DNA from: Flavobacteriaceae bacterium
GTDB lineage: Bacteria > Bacteroidota > Bacteroidia > Flavobacteriales > Flavobacteriaceae
Reading direction: 5' to 3'
DNA: 64,000 nt
Assembly: GCA_947453195.1 (NCBI GenBank)
Contig: CANGFO010000001.1
Span: forward strand, 62,001-126,000
A model generated the notes under the pieces. The model did not search any database and was not told the origin of the DNA. It saw only the letters and a program-made list of their open reading frames with translations. Every line of letters begins with the position of its first letter. Positions within the stretch are counted from its first letter, which is position 1. Shown here one piece after another: positions 20,660-30,467 of the stretch. The position numbers and the translations under genes were made by a program.

Positions 20660-20698
20660 CTAGTATATTTTATTTATTAATATGAGATTTTGAGGGTA

Positions 20699-21430
20699 TT
20701 ATACTATTGATTTTACTATGGTTTCTTCTGTTTTTGCGGCAATTTCTTCAAAAGTAAAATCTTTAACTGCAATTGGATTGTGAATGATAAACTCTAATTT
20801 GTTTCCTAATCCCATTGGAAACGGACCAAATTTAACCATTTTCCAGGAATTATTAATAGAAATAGGAACAACATAAGCCGAAGGAGCATATTTGCAAAGT
20901 ATTTTTAATCCGCTTAGCGCAAATTCTTTCGGTTTCCCGGTTTTGCTTCGCGTGCCTTCTGGGAAAATAACTGCTGATCGGTTATTGGTTTCGATATATT
21001 CTGAAAGGCCTTTAATTAATGGAATGGCTTGCTTTGGATCTTTTCTATCAATTAAAATAGAGCCGCCGTGGCGTAAATTATATGATACACTTGGAATGCC
21101 TTTTCCTAATTCCTTTTTACTCACAAACTTGGCGTGAAACTTTCTTAAAAACCAAATGATTCCCACAATATCATACAAGCTTTGGTGGTTTGCCACAAAA
21201 ATAATGGGGACATTTTCGGGAATTACTTCTCTATTTTTAAAAGTGTAGGTCGTGCCAAGAATATTCGTACATCTAACCAAAAAAAAGTTTAAATAATCAA
21301 CACTTTTTTTATGGGCCTGATAGCCAAATACATTAATACAAATCCATTGAATGGGATGAAAAATAACCAAACATAATCCGAAGCAAAAATAATATACAAC
21401 AGATATTGGGTAGGAAAGTAATTTTTCCAT
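20699..21430 (-). CDS. 1-acyl-sn-glycerol-3-phosphate acyltransferase
   Basis: FVANHQSLYDIVG (HX4D) and FPEGTRS. Confidence 0.92.
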   Translation of the reverse strand: MEKLLSYPISVVYYFCFGLCLVIFHPIQWICINVFGYQAHKKSVDYLNFFLVRCTNILGTTYTFKNREVIPENVPIIFVANHQSLYDIVGIIWFLRKFHAKFVSKKELGKGIPSVSYNLRHGGSILIDRKDPKQAIPLIKGLSEYIETNNRSAVIFPEGTRSKTGKPKEFALSGLKILCKYAPSAYVVPISINNSWKMVKFGPFPMGLGNKLEFIIHNPIAVKDFTFEEIAAKTEETIVKSIV

Positions 21431-21640
21431 AATCTAAAAATTAATTTGGCTAAAGTAAGAAATATATTTTGGTTAGAAATGTTATTATTAATTACACTAA
21501 CCCTTTTTGCAAATATTGAATTATAAATAATAAAATAATTAGAGTTTATTTTTATTTTATTTTCATTATTATTGCACTATATAAATTACTAATTTTGAAT
21601 AAGATAATATCTGAAATTAATAAATACAAATCACCTTCAT

Positions 21641-22900
21641 ATGAAAAATATCAAATTATTAGTTTTATTCTTCTATTCCATTTCCATTTCTGCACAAACG
21701 GTAACAACATTTGCAGGTGGATGTAGTGAAGTTTACCACGGATTAGTTAATGCTACAGGAACAGCAGCAAGGTTTTATTACCCAAGAGCCATTACTGTTG
21801 ATACTCATGGAACATTTTATGTGGCGGATTCTGGAAATAATTGTATTAGAAAAATCTCTCCAACTGGAGTGGTGACCACATTAGCAGGCAGTGGGAGTAA
21901 CACGCCCTATGGTGTAGCAGTGGACACTACTGGAAATGTTTATATTTCAGACACATTTAACCACCGTATTCTAAAAATTAATTTAGGCAGTAATGTTGCA
22001 CATACATTAGCTGGTAGTGGTACTACCGGAAATGCTGACGGAATTGGAATGGCAGCAGAATTTAATACCCCAAAGGGATTAGCGGTTGATGTAAACGGAA
22101 ACCTTTATGTAGCAGATTCCTATAATCATAGAATTAGAAAAATAGATATTAATGGAGTGGTTACAACCATAGCAGGCAGTTCTCAAGGAAATAGCAATGG
22201 GTTTGGAATCTTAGCTCAATTTGATATGCCTTGTGGGGTTGCTTTAGATTCCGCAGGAAATATATTTGTTGCTGATAGAAATAATAATCAAATAAAAAAA
22301 ATTGGAACTGATGGAATGGTTTCAACTTACATTGGAAATGGCATCCAAGGAAATACAGACGGTATTGGGCCAAATGCTAGTTTAGATAATCCGAGTGGTT
22401 TAACAATAGATAATGATAACATTATTTATTTTGTTTCTCAGAATGGCAATCTAATAAGAAGAGTTACTCCTAATGGAGAAGTAACAACAATTGCAGGATA
22501 TAATGGAACATGGGGTGGTTGTGGAAACGGAATTGGTACTAATGCCCAATTTCTTCATCCAGAGGGATTGATTATTAATTCTATTGGGAATATTTATGTA
22601 GCTGATACTGGAAGTCACACAATTAGAAAAATAACCAATCTCTTATCAACAACCGATAATAAATTGGGAGACAATATTACCCTTTCTCCGAACCCAGCAT
22701 CCGATAAGATCACAATTAATATGGATAATTTTACAACTGCTACAACTACTATTTTAGATATGAATGGCAGGGTTTTACAAAATAATCTAATTTCTGATAA
22801 AAACATTTCCATTGATATTTCTAATCTATCAAAAGGTTTTTATTTAATTCAGATTAATACTAATAAAGGCACGGTTTCTAAAAAAATAGTGAAAGAATAA
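21641..22900 (+). CDS. NHL-repeat secreted protein with type A T9SS C-terminal sorting domain
   Basis: Signal peptide; repeated (V)TTLAGS...GLAVDxxGNLYVADSxNHRIRKI; C-terminus LSPNPASDKITI...KGFYLIQINTNKGTVSKKIVKE. Confidence 0.9.
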   Translation: MKNIKLLVLFFYSISISAQTVTTFAGGCSEVYHGLVNATGTAARFYYPRAITVDTHGTFYVADSGNNCIRKISPTGVVTTLAGSGSNTPYGVAVDTTGNVYISDTFNHRILKINLGSNVAHTLAGSGTTGNADGIGMAAEFNTPKGLAVDVNGNLYVADSYNHRIRKIDINGVVTTIAGSSQGNSNGFGILAQFDMPCGVALDSAGNIFVADRNNNQIKKIGTDGMVSTYIGNGIQGNTDGIGPNASLDNPSGLTIDNDNIIYFVSQNGNLIRRVTPNGEVTTIAGYNGTWGGCGNGIGTNAQFLHPEGLIINSIGNIYVADTGSHTIRKITNLLSTTDNKLGDNITLSPNPASDKITINMDNFTTATTTILDMNGRVLQNNLISDKNISIDISNLSKGFYLIQINTNKGTVSKKIVKE

Positions 22901-22989
22901 AAACTTAAAAATCATTTTAATAAACTTCTTTTTCTTCAAAAAAATTATATATTTTTACGGAAAAATAGGAGCAATTAAAATCAATAGCA

Positions 22990-23994
22990 ATGAGTTCAGA
23001 AAAAGAAGCCAAATTAAAAGCATTACAACTTACATTAGATAAATTAGACAAAACCTACGGAAAAGGAACCGTAATGAAAATGGGCGATAAGGCCGTTGAA
23101 GAAGTAGAAACTATTTCTTCTGGATCGTTAGGTTTAGATTTAGCTTTGGGTGTAAATGGGTATCCTAAAGGAAGAATTATAGAAATATACGGGCCAGAAT
23201 CTTCTGGTAAAACTACCTTAACGCTTCATGCGATTGCCGAGGCTCAAAAAGCTGGAGGAATTGCTGCTTTTATTGATGCTGAGCACGCATTTGATAGAAA
23301 TTATGCAGAAAAATTAGGAGTAGATATTGAAAATTTAATCATTTCACAACCTGATAATGGGGAACAAGCATTAGAAATTGCTGAGAATTTAATTCGTTCT
23401 GGGGCAATTGATATTGTGGTAATTGACTCGGTTGCTGCCTTAACTCCAAAAAGTGAAATTGAAGGAGAAATGGGAGATTCTAAAATGGGATTACACGCTC
23501 GTTTAATGTCTCAAGCCTTAAGAAAATTAACTGGAACTATCAGCAAAACGCATTGTACCGTATTTTTCATCAACCAATTAAGAGAAAAAATCGGAGTGAT
23601 GTTTGGAAACCCAGAAACAACAACGGGTGGAAATGCATTGAAATTTTATGCTTCGGTTCGTTTAGATATTCGTCGTTCTTCACAAATTAAAGATGGAGAC
23701 AATGTAATAGGAAATCGTACCAAAGTAAAAGTGGTAAAAAACAAAGTGGCGCCACCTTTTAAAACTGCCGAATTTGACATCATGTATGGCGAAGGAGTTT
23801 CTAAAACAGGAGAGATTCTAGATTTAGCTGTAGAGTTTGAAGTAATCAAAAAAGCAGGGTCATGGTTTAGCTATGGCGAAACCAAATTAGGCCAAGGTAG
23901 AGATGCCGTTAAAGTTTTAATTAAAGACAACCCAGAATTGGCTGATGAATTAGAACAAAAAATTAAAGAACTTATTAAAGAAAATAATGCTTAA
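22990..23994 (+). CDS. recA: Recombinase A
   Basis: [59 protein letters not shown]. Confidence 0.99.
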   Translation: MSSEKEAKLKALQLTLDKLDKTYGKGTVMKMGDKAVEEVETISSGSLGLDLALGVNGYPKGRIIEIYGPESSGKTTLTLHAIAEAQKAGGIAAFIDAEHAFDRNYAEKLGVDIENLIISQPDNGEQALEIAENLIRSGAIDIVVIDSVAALTPKSEIEGEMGDSKMGLHARLMSQALRKLTGTISKTHCTVFFINQLREKIGVMFGNPETTTGGNALKFYASVRLDIRRSSQIKDGDNVIGNRTKVKVVKNKVAPPFKTAEFDIMYGEGVSKTGEILDLAVEFEVIKKAGSWFSYGETKLGQGRDAVKVLIKDNPELADELEQKIKELIKENNA

Positions 23995-23999
23995 TAATT

Positions 24000-24027
24000 A
24001 AATCACGCTTTACCGCGTGATTTTTTT
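24000..24027 (+). terminator. Rho-independent terminator of recA
   Basis: 9-bp stem AAATCACGC/GCGTGATTT followed by T-run. Confidence 0.85.
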
Positions 24028-24079
24028 ATTTGAAAGAAACTTTTATTATTTTTGAAAGTCTAATAAAAAATAATTTATC

Positions 24080-24490
24080 ATGAAATACATTTATTTACTT
24101 TTAGCAGTTGGCTTTTTATGCATTTCTTGCTCTCCAAGATATGATGGCCCAACAGAAGAATTAGAGACTTTGCCTGTAAGCCAAGTGGTGATGCCGATAA
24201 AATTTGCAAAAGATAGCATTACCGAAATTCCGGTGCAATACATTCGCCCAACGGTTTGCCATTCATTTTACGATTTTTATTATGAAAGAAATGACTTTAC
24301 AAGAACGGTGGCTATAATTGCTTTAAAACAAAATTCAGGGTCAAGTTGTCCGCCAAGTCAATTGGAATATACAGCAACCTTAAAATTTAAACCTGCTAGT
24401 TTAGGAACCTATCATTTTAAATTTTGGACCAGCACTGATGCGCAAGGTGTAGATCATTTTGCAGAATACGATGCCGTTGTCAATCATTAA
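24080..24490 (+). CDS. Hypothetical lipoprotein
   Basis: Signal peptide with lipobox LCISC. Confidence 0.8.
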   Translation: MKYIYLLLAVGFLCISCSPRYDGPTEELETLPVSQVVMPIKFAKDSITEIPVQYIRPTVCHSFYDFYYERNDFTRTVAIIALKQNSGSSCPPSQLEYTATLKFKPASLGTYHFKFWTSTDAQGVDHFAEYDAVVNH

Positions 24491-24509
24491 ATCGATACCA
24501 AAATAAAAA

Positions 24510-24532
24510 AAGAGCGCCTTATTAGCGCTCTT
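24510..24532. terminator. Bidirectional terminator between convergent lipoprotein and plsC-like genes
   Basis: 8-bp stem AAGAGCGC/GCGCTCTT with A-tract and T-tract on the two sides. Confidence 0.8.
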
Positions 24533-24534
24533 AT

Positions 24535-25272
24535 TTATGGATTGTATTTTTTTAATTGATTCAAAATAATGGCTCTCGCCTTCTCTTTTATTTCTTTTTT
24601 ATTATCTAAAGTTAGGCCTTTTGTTTCAATAGAAGTATGAACCATGGCGCGCAACAAGCCTGGAGAACCACTTAAAAAAGTATAGGATAACCTCTTCTTA
24701 TTATCGGCAAATGTCATGGGTACTATAGGTATTTGATGTTCTATAGCTAATCGAAAAGCGCCGTCTTTAAATTCATCTAATTCCACCGATTCATCTGGAA
24801 CGCCTCCTTCTGGGAAAATACAAATACTTAACCCTTGATTGAGTCTTTTTTGTGCCCGATCATAAACTGCAAATCGACTTTTAGAACTGTTTCTGTCAAC
24901 TAGAATACACGTTCTTTTGTAGAAAAATCCAAACAACGGAATGTTTGCTAATTCTTTTTTTCCTACAAATACAAAAGGATTTCTTTCAATGGCCAACATC
25001 AACATAATATCTATCATAGAAGTGTGATTGGCAATAATCATATAGCTTTTTCTTTGTTCTATTTCTTGCTCGCGATCTATTTTATATTGAAATCCCATTG
25101 CAAGTAAAATTCCTTTTGCCCAAATTCGTGCCATCACAAAAAAATAGCCGTACCATTCTTCCCTTAAAATAGAAATCAGTAAAAACGGAAATAATAACAC
25201 AATGAAAAAGGCTATTACAAAATAAAACCAAATACGCCAAAGTGTCCAAAAAATGATTTTTATAAATCTCAT
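24535..25272 (-). CDS. 1-acyl-sn-glycerol-3-phosphate acyltransferase (second paralogue)
   Basis: IANHTSMIDIMLM (HX4D) and IFPEGGVPD. Confidence 0.92.
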   Translation of the reverse strand: MRFIKIIFWTLWRIWFYFVIAFFIVLLFPFLLISILREEWYGYFFVMARIWAKGILLAMGFQYKIDREQEIEQRKSYMIIANHTSMIDIMLMLAIERNPFVFVGKKELANIPLFGFFYKRTCILVDRNSSKSRFAVYDRAQKRLNQGLSICIFPEGGVPDESVELDEFKDGAFRLAIEHQIPIVPMTFADNKKRLSYTFLSGSPGLLRAMVHTSIETKGLTLDNKKEIKEKARAIILNQLKKYNP

Positions 25273-25317
25273 AAGGTCAAAATTAAGGAAATGTAGGAGA
25301 TTTTTATTACAAAGGTT

Positions 25318-25325
25318 TAACTTTG
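25318..25325 (+). promoter_or_regulatory. Candidate Bacteroidota -7 box (TAACTTTG) for trpS
   Basis: Matches TAnnTTTG, 17 nt before ATG. Confidence 0.5.
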
Positions 25326-25342
25326 CATAAATTATTTTTAGA

Positions 25343-26320
25343 ATGGCTAATATACTTACTGGTGTTCAAAGCACAGGAACCCCACATTTAGGAAACCTTT
25401 TGGGAGCAATTATCCCTGCGATTGCATTATCTAAAAAACCAGAAAATCAATCGTTTCTTTTTATTGCCGATTTACATTCGATTACACAAATAAAAGACGG
25501 CGAAACCTTGTTAAGTAATACTTACAGTACTGCTGCTGCTTGGTTAGCCTGCGGACTCGATATAAATAAAGTAATTTTTTATCGCCAATCTGATGTGCCT
25601 CAAACTACCGAATTATCTTGGTATTTGAGTTGTTTTTTCCCTTATCAAAGATTGACTTTAGCCCATTCTTTTAAAGATAAAGCAGACCGATTAGAGGATG
25701 TAAATGCTGGATTATTTACCTATCCAATGCTAATGGCTGCTGATATATTATTATATGATGCCAATTTTGTACCGGTTGGTAAAGACCAAATGCAGCACAT
25801 AGAAATTACACGAGATGTTGCGTCGCGTTTTAACCACCAAATGGGAGAAACTTTTGTAATTCCGGAAGGAACCGTGCAAGAAGAAACCATGTACATTCCA
25901 GGAACTGATGGGCAAAAAATGAGTAAATCACGTGGCAATATCATCGATATATTCCTAGATGATAAAGCGCTTCGCAAACAAATTATGGGTATCGAAAGCG
26001 ATAGTACACCACTGGAAGATCCAAAAAATCCTGATACGTGCAATGTTTTTGCTTTGTATAAATTATTGGCTTCCGAGGCAGAAATTAATGCCATGAAGCA
26101 AAATTACCTTGGCGGAAATTACGGTTATGGCCATGCCAAACAAGCTCTTTTTGAACTTATTTGCGAGAAATTTAAAGCCGAAAGAGAAAAATACAATTAC
26201 TACATTTCCAATCGTGCGGAGCTAGATGCCATCTTAAAAACAGGTGCTGAAAAAGCAGGAGCTATTGCCGATTCAGTGCTTAAAAGAGTACGAATAAAAT
26301 TAGGCTTTTCTGGTAGCTAA
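25343..26320 (+). CDS. trpS: Tryptophanyl-tRNA synthetase
   Basis: TGVQSTGTPHLGNLLGAI; GQKMSKSRGN (KMSKS). Confidence 0.98.
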   Translation: MANILTGVQSTGTPHLGNLLGAIIPAIALSKKPENQSFLFIADLHSITQIKDGETLLSNTYSTAAAWLACGLDINKVIFYRQSDVPQTTELSWYLSCFFPYQRLTLAHSFKDKADRLEDVNAGLFTYPMLMAADILLYDANFVPVGKDQMQHIEITRDVASRFNHQMGETFVIPEGTVQEETMYIPGTDGQKMSKSRGNIIDIFLDDKALRKQIMGIESDSTPLEDPKNPDTCNVFALYKLLASEAEINAMKQNYLGGNYGYGHAKQALFELICEKFKAEREKYNYYISNRAELDAILKTGAEKAGAIADSVLKRVRIKLGFSGS

Positions 26321-26323
26321 TAC

Positions 26324-27427
26324 TTAAATTGCCTCAAATAATTTTCCGGGTAAAGGGCGAATCACGCCTTTTAATTCCATGTTGACTAAAACAGACGATG
26401 TTTTAAAAACAGGATAATCACACTCCAACGCGATTTGATCAATTTCGGTTTTTCCTTGTGCAAGCAAGAAATCGTAAATTTGTTGTTCGATTTCGGTTAA
26501 TGAAACAAATAATTGCTTTTGGATACTTTGCTTTTCTTGTTTGTGGATTTCCCAATTCAAAATATAAATAAGATCGGCAGCCGAAGTCAATAAATGCGCC
26601 CGCTGGGTTTTAATTAAATTATTACATCCTTGACTATATTTATCGGACGTTCTTCCCGGAACTGCAAAAACATCTCTGTTGTAATCATTTGCAAGAAGTG
26701 CTGTTATTAACGAACCTCCTTTTTCGGCACTTTCAATCACAATTGTGGCCTCAGAAATGCCGGCTACAATGCGATTTCGTTTTACAAAATTCTCTTTTTC
26801 TGGACTTGAAGTGCTCCAAAATTCGGTTAAAAAACCGCCATTTTGTTCCATTTTAGAAACGTACTTTTTGTGTGATTTTGGATAAATTTGATTGAGTCCA
26901 TGGGCTAACACCGCAACTGTTTGCAAGTTGTTTTCAAGTGCAGCCAGATGCGCTACAATGTCAACGCCGTAGGCAAATCCACTCACAATGATTGGGTTTA
27001 ATGGGGCTAAATCTTGAATTAGTTTTTTGCAAAAATCAATTCCGTGAGCAGAAACCTGTCGGGTTCCCACAATGCTAATTATTTTTTTATTGTTCCAATT
27101 AATTGCTCCTGAAGAAAACAACAATACGGGCCCATCAATGCAATATTTTAAACGATCGGGGTAGTTTTCTTCTAAATACGAACAGCACGAAATATTATTA
27201 TTTTTGAAATAATTCATTTCGCTTTTTGCTAAAGTGAACACCGAGGGGTTTTTTAAATTTTGAAGCAGTACCTTTCCCACGCCATCAATATTTTTTAAAA
27301 AATTTGGTTTGGCTTGAAATACTTTTTCGGCTGAACCGCAATGGGCAATTAATTTTTTAGCCATAATGTCGCCAACCCCTTCAATTTTTACTAAAGCTAA
27401 CAAGTGAAACAATTCGTTATCGGTCAT
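26324..27427 (-). CDS. dprA: DNA processing protein DprA
   Basis: N-terminal HhH; ISIVGTRQVSAHG, VSGFAYGVDIVAHLAAL, FAVPGRTSDKYSQGCNNLI. Confidence 0.96.
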   Translation of the reverse strand: MTDNELFHLLALVKIEGVGDIMAKKLIAHCGSAEKVFQAKPNFLKNIDGVGKVLLQNLKNPSVFTLAKSEMNYFKNNNISCCSYLEENYPDRLKYCIDGPVLLFSSGAINWNNKKIISIVGTRQVSAHGIDFCKKLIQDLAPLNPIIVSGFAYGVDIVAHLAALENNLQTVAVLAHGLNQIYPKSHKKYVSKMEQNGGFLTEFWSTSSPEKENFVKRNRIVAGISEATIVIESAEKGGSLITALLANDYNRDVFAVPGRTSDKYSQGCNNLIKTQRAHLLTSAADLIYILNWEIHKQEKQSIQKQLFVSLTEIEQQIYDFLLAQGKTEIDQIALECDYPVFKTSSVLVNMELKGVIRPLPGKLFEAI

Positions 27428-27497
27428 GATTATTTAAGTATCTATCCTAAAAATACGAATAATATTTAAAATTGTTAACAAAATTTGTTGATAAAAT

Positions 27498-27527
27498 TTT
27501 GTCCTTCCCATTAAATAATTAATTTTG
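27498..27527 (+). promoter_or_regulatory. Candidate promoter: -33 TTTG (27498-27501) and -7 TAATTTTG (27520-27527)
   Basis: Both elements of the Bacteroidota consensus, 18-nt spacer. Confidence 0.55.
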
Positions 27528-27532
27528 TGTTT

Positions 27533-28474
27533 ATGAAGATGGATTTATACATATCGCAATTACTATATCGGTACCAATGTGTTACCGTTCCTGGATTTGG
27601 TGCTTTTTTAACCGAAATCCAATCGGCACAATTAAATGAGTCGTCGCATTCTTTTTATCCGCCAAAAAAATTGGTTTCTTTTAATTCGTATTTAAAAAAT
27701 AACGACGGATTATTAGCTAATCATATGGCGCAATCTGAAAAGATTAGTTACGATGCTGCGGTATCAATTATTGAAAATCAAGTGGTAAATTGGAAATCTA
27801 AACTTCAAGATTTAGATACCATTACACTAAAAAATATTGGAGAATTTTCTCTGAACACCGAAAAAAGCCTTGTTTTTACTCCATTCGATTCAGTAAATTA
27901 CTTAACTGAATCTTTCGGTTTAACTACGTATGTTTCTCCTGCTATTAAAAGAGAGGTGTTACAACAAGTAGCTCAAATACAAGAAGAAACCGAAGTGGTT
28001 CAACTTATTCCTGAATCGCGTTCCAATCCGTTCTTGAAATATGCTGCTATTTTTGTAATTAGCGCCGGATTATTAAGTGCTGGTGGAGTGTTAGGAAATA
28101 ACTATTACCAACAAAAAATTCAAGAAGAAACTTTAGCAGTACAAACTAAAGTGCAAAAGCAAGTAGAGCAAAAAATTCAAGAGGCTACTTTTGTAATTTC
28201 AAACCCAATTCCTGCTGTAACTTTAACAGTGAACAATGCTAAAATGCCTTACCACATTGTGGCAGGTGCCTTTCTTAGTGAAGAAAATGCCGATAAAATG
28301 TATGATGAGCTTGTTCATTTAGGTTATCCTGCAAAACGAATTCGCAAAAATGAACACGGACTGTTTCCGGTTATTTATAAGAGTTATGCTTCTTATTCTG
28401 AAGCGCAAACTGAAATGCAACGGATTAAAAAATCACACAACCCAGAAGCTTGGGTGCTGATTGAAGAACTATAA
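27533..28474 (+). CDS. HU-CCDC81-type domain protein with TM segment and C-terminal SPOR domain
   Basis: MDLYISQLLYRYQCVTVPGFGAFLTE; TM VISAGLLSAGGVL; SPOR-like YHIVAGAFLSEENADKMYDELVHLGYPAKRI. Start may be ATG 27533 or 27539. Confidence 0.88.
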   Translation: MKMDLYISQLLYRYQCVTVPGFGAFLTEIQSAQLNESSHSFYPPKKLVSFNSYLKNNDGLLANHMAQSEKISYDAAVSIIENQVVNWKSKLQDLDTITLKNIGEFSLNTEKSLVFTPFDSVNYLTESFGLTTYVSPAIKREVLQQVAQIQEETEVVQLIPESRSNPFLKYAAIFVISAGLLSAGGVLGNNYYQQKIQEETLAVQTKVQKQVEQKIQEATFVISNPIPAVTLTVNNAKMPYHIVAGAFLSEENADKMYDELVHLGYPAKRIRKNEHGLFPVIYKSYASYSEAQTEMQRIKKSHNPEAWVLIEEL

Positions 28475-28476
28475 TA

Positions 28477-28500
28477 AAATCCCGAGAAATCGGGATTTTT
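28477..28500 (+). terminator. Rho-independent terminator
   Basis: AAATCCCGA-GAAA-TCGGGATTT followed by T-run. Confidence 0.85.
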
Positions 28501-28557
28501 TGTTTTTATTCATTTCTAATAATGAGCTGCAGGAATTTTTAGCTTGATGTTTTATTA

Positions 28558-28580
28558 GAGATTCCTTCGGAATGACAAAC
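28558..28580. repeat. Decayed REP-like sequence, family B (GAGATTCCTTCGGAATGACAAAC)
   Basis: Near-identical to 58608-58630; intergenic. Confidence 0.6.
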
Positions 28581-28620
28581 TAGGTGTTGATTTTTTAAAA
28601 CCTACTATCATTAAAATAAA

Positions 28621-28628
28621 TACCTTTG
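28621..28628 (+). promoter_or_regulatory. Candidate -7 box (TACCTTTG) for thioesterase gene
   Basis: Matches TAnnTTTG, 14 nt before ATG. Confidence 0.45.
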
Positions 28629-28642
28629 TAAAAAATTTAATT

Positions 28643-29152
28643 ATGACTCCAAAGCATCCTATAGATTCCTTAACCATACTTACCGATATGGTATTGCCTG
28701 GTGAAACCAATCCTTTAAACAACCTTTTTGGAGGAGAATTATTGGCTCGAATGGACCGTGCTGCAAGTATTGCTGCCCGAAGACATTCTAGAAGAATTGT
28801 AGTGACTGCTTCGGTAAATCATGTTGCTTTTAACCGCACCATTCCTTTAGGAAGTGTTGTGACCATAGAAGCTAAGGTTTCTCGCGCATTTACATCCTCT
28901 ATGGAGATCTTTTTGGATGTATGGATAGAAGATAGAGAATCGGGGAATAAAATGAAGGCAAATGAAGCTATTTACACTTTTGTAGCTGTTGATGAATCGG
29001 GGAATCCGGTTTCGGTGCCGCCATTAGATCCACAAACAGATGAAGAAAAATCCCGCTTTGATGCCGCTTTACGAAGAAAACAATTGAGCTTAGTTCTTGC
29101 CGGAAAAATGAGTCCGCACGATGCCACCGAATTGAAAGCATTGTTTGTTTAA
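28643..29152 (+). CDS. Acyl-CoA thioesterase (hotdog fold)
   Basis: GETNPLNNLFGGELLARMDRAASIAARRHS; SVNHVAFNRTIPLGSVV. Confidence 0.93.
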   Translation: MTPKHPIDSLTILTDMVLPGETNPLNNLFGGELLARMDRAASIAARRHSRRIVVTASVNHVAFNRTIPLGSVVTIEAKVSRAFTSSMEIFLDVWIEDRESGNKMKANEAIYTFVAVDESGNPVSVPPLDPQTDEEKSRFDAALRRKQLSLVLAGKMSPHDATELKALFV

Positions 29153-29154
29153 AT

Positions 29155-29194
29155 AAAAAAGGTCCTAAAAAGTAAAACTCTTTGGACCTTTTTT
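29155..29194. terminator. Bidirectional terminator between convergent genes
   Basis: 11-bp stem AAAAAAGGTCC/GGACCTTTTTT. Confidence 0.8.
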
Positions 29195-29208
29195 ATTTGA
29201 TTTCTATT

Positions 29209-30462
29209 TTATCGTTTCAACCAATTCATTGGATTTACGAATGAAGCATTTTGTGAAATGGTAAACTTTAAGATGGTCTTCCCTTCCGCATTGGTTCTAA
29301 TTTTACCAATACTTTGTTTAGCAGCAACTTTGTCTCCAGCGCTAACATTTACCGAACTTAAGTTTTGGTATACCGTAAAGAAATCTCCGTGTTGCACACA
29401 CACTAATTTGGTTAATGGAGAGGTAATAATTACTTTAGTCACTTCACCTCCAAAAACGGCGCGAGCACTTGCTCCAGCTTCTGTAGTGATTTCTACTCCA
29501 CTATTATGAATCGTAAGTGTTTTATATACTGGGTGCGGTTGATCTCCAAAACCTAAGGTAATAGCTCCTTTTTCTACCGGCCAATTCAAACTTCCTTTGT
29601 TGGCCTTAAAGTTATTGGAAATCAATTGCCCTTCTGGCGTAAGCATAATCTTGGTTGACTCTTCTATCTTTTTAGTTTCGGCAGCAGTTGTCGTTTTAGG
29701 ATTGGCTTTAACTTTTGCAGCAGCAGCTTTTTTATTGGCTTCTGCAATTGCATCACGAATCATTTTTTGAATCTGTGCATCAATTTTTCTAGACTCTTGT
29801 TGCTTTTTCTTGATTTCGGTAATGATTTGTTTTTTGTCTTTTTTCAAGCTATTTGCAATTTTTTCTTGCTCTTGTTTCTCTTTTTCAAGATCTGCACGTT
29901 GCTTTTCTTGCTCAGCTAATAGCTTTTCTTTTTCGGTTTTTTGACCGCTTAATTTTGCATTATGCTCTGACAATTGAACCGATTTATCTTTAATTTCATT
30001 CCCTTGCATTTTTCTATAGCTGGAATATTGCTTCATGTATTGCAATCTTTTATAGGCTTGCAAAAAGTTCTGAGAGGATAATAAAAACATGGCTCGGCTT
30101 TGCTGCGAACGACTTTTATACGATTTGACAATCATCTCGGCATAATCTTCTTTTAGAATAACTAAGTCTTTTTTTAACTTATTAATTTCAACCTGATTAA
30201 TATACATGTTGTTGCTCAGCAACTTGGCTTGCTTCTCGGTGGTGTAGATTAATTTTTGTTTTAAACCAATTTTTTCCTTTTGAATTTGCAAAAGTTTGGT
30301 CACCGATTTTTCTTTGCCTCGCACCTCTAGAAGCATGCGTTCTTTTTCTTGAATTTCTTGCTGAATTTTATTTTTTCTTTGCTCTAATTCTTCTTGCGTT
30401 AATTGACCCCAAGCCAATGAAGTTAAGAAGATGAAAAATAAAGTGGCTATTTTGTTTTGCAT
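29209..30462 (-). CDS. EnvC-like murein hydrolase activator (coiled coil + LytM/M23)
   Basis: Signal peptide, long coiled coil, degenerate LytM domain SLNWPVEKGAITLGFGDQPHPVYKTLTIHNSGVEI. Confidence 0.92.
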   Translation of the reverse strand: MQNKIATLFFIFLTSLAWGQLTQEELEQRKNKIQQEIQEKERMLLEVRGKEKSVTKLLQIQKEKIGLKQKLIYTTEKQAKLLSNNMYINQVEINKLKKDLVILKEDYAEMIVKSYKSRSQQSRAMFLLSSQNFLQAYKRLQYMKQYSSYRKMQGNEIKDKSVQLSEHNAKLSGQKTEKEKLLAEQEKQRADLEKEKQEQEKIANSLKKDKKQIITEIKKKQQESRKIDAQIQKMIRDAIAEANKKAAAAKVKANPKTTTAAETKKIEESTKIMLTPEGQLISNNFKANKGSLNWPVEKGAITLGFGDQPHPVYKTLTIHNSGVEITTEAGASARAVFGGEVTKVIITSPLTKLVCVQHGDFFTVYQNLSSVNVSAGDKVAAKQSIGKIRTNAEGKTILKFTISQNASFVNPMNWLKR

Positions 30463-30467
30463 AACTA

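Noticed and set aside
21641-22900. Internal DNA repetition in the NHL gene as a tandem repeat locus
   Set aside because: Explained by protein-level NHL propeller repeats with divergent DNA
25720-26094. 124-aa - strand ORF inside trpS
   Set aside because: Antisense shadow ORF over conserved coding sequence
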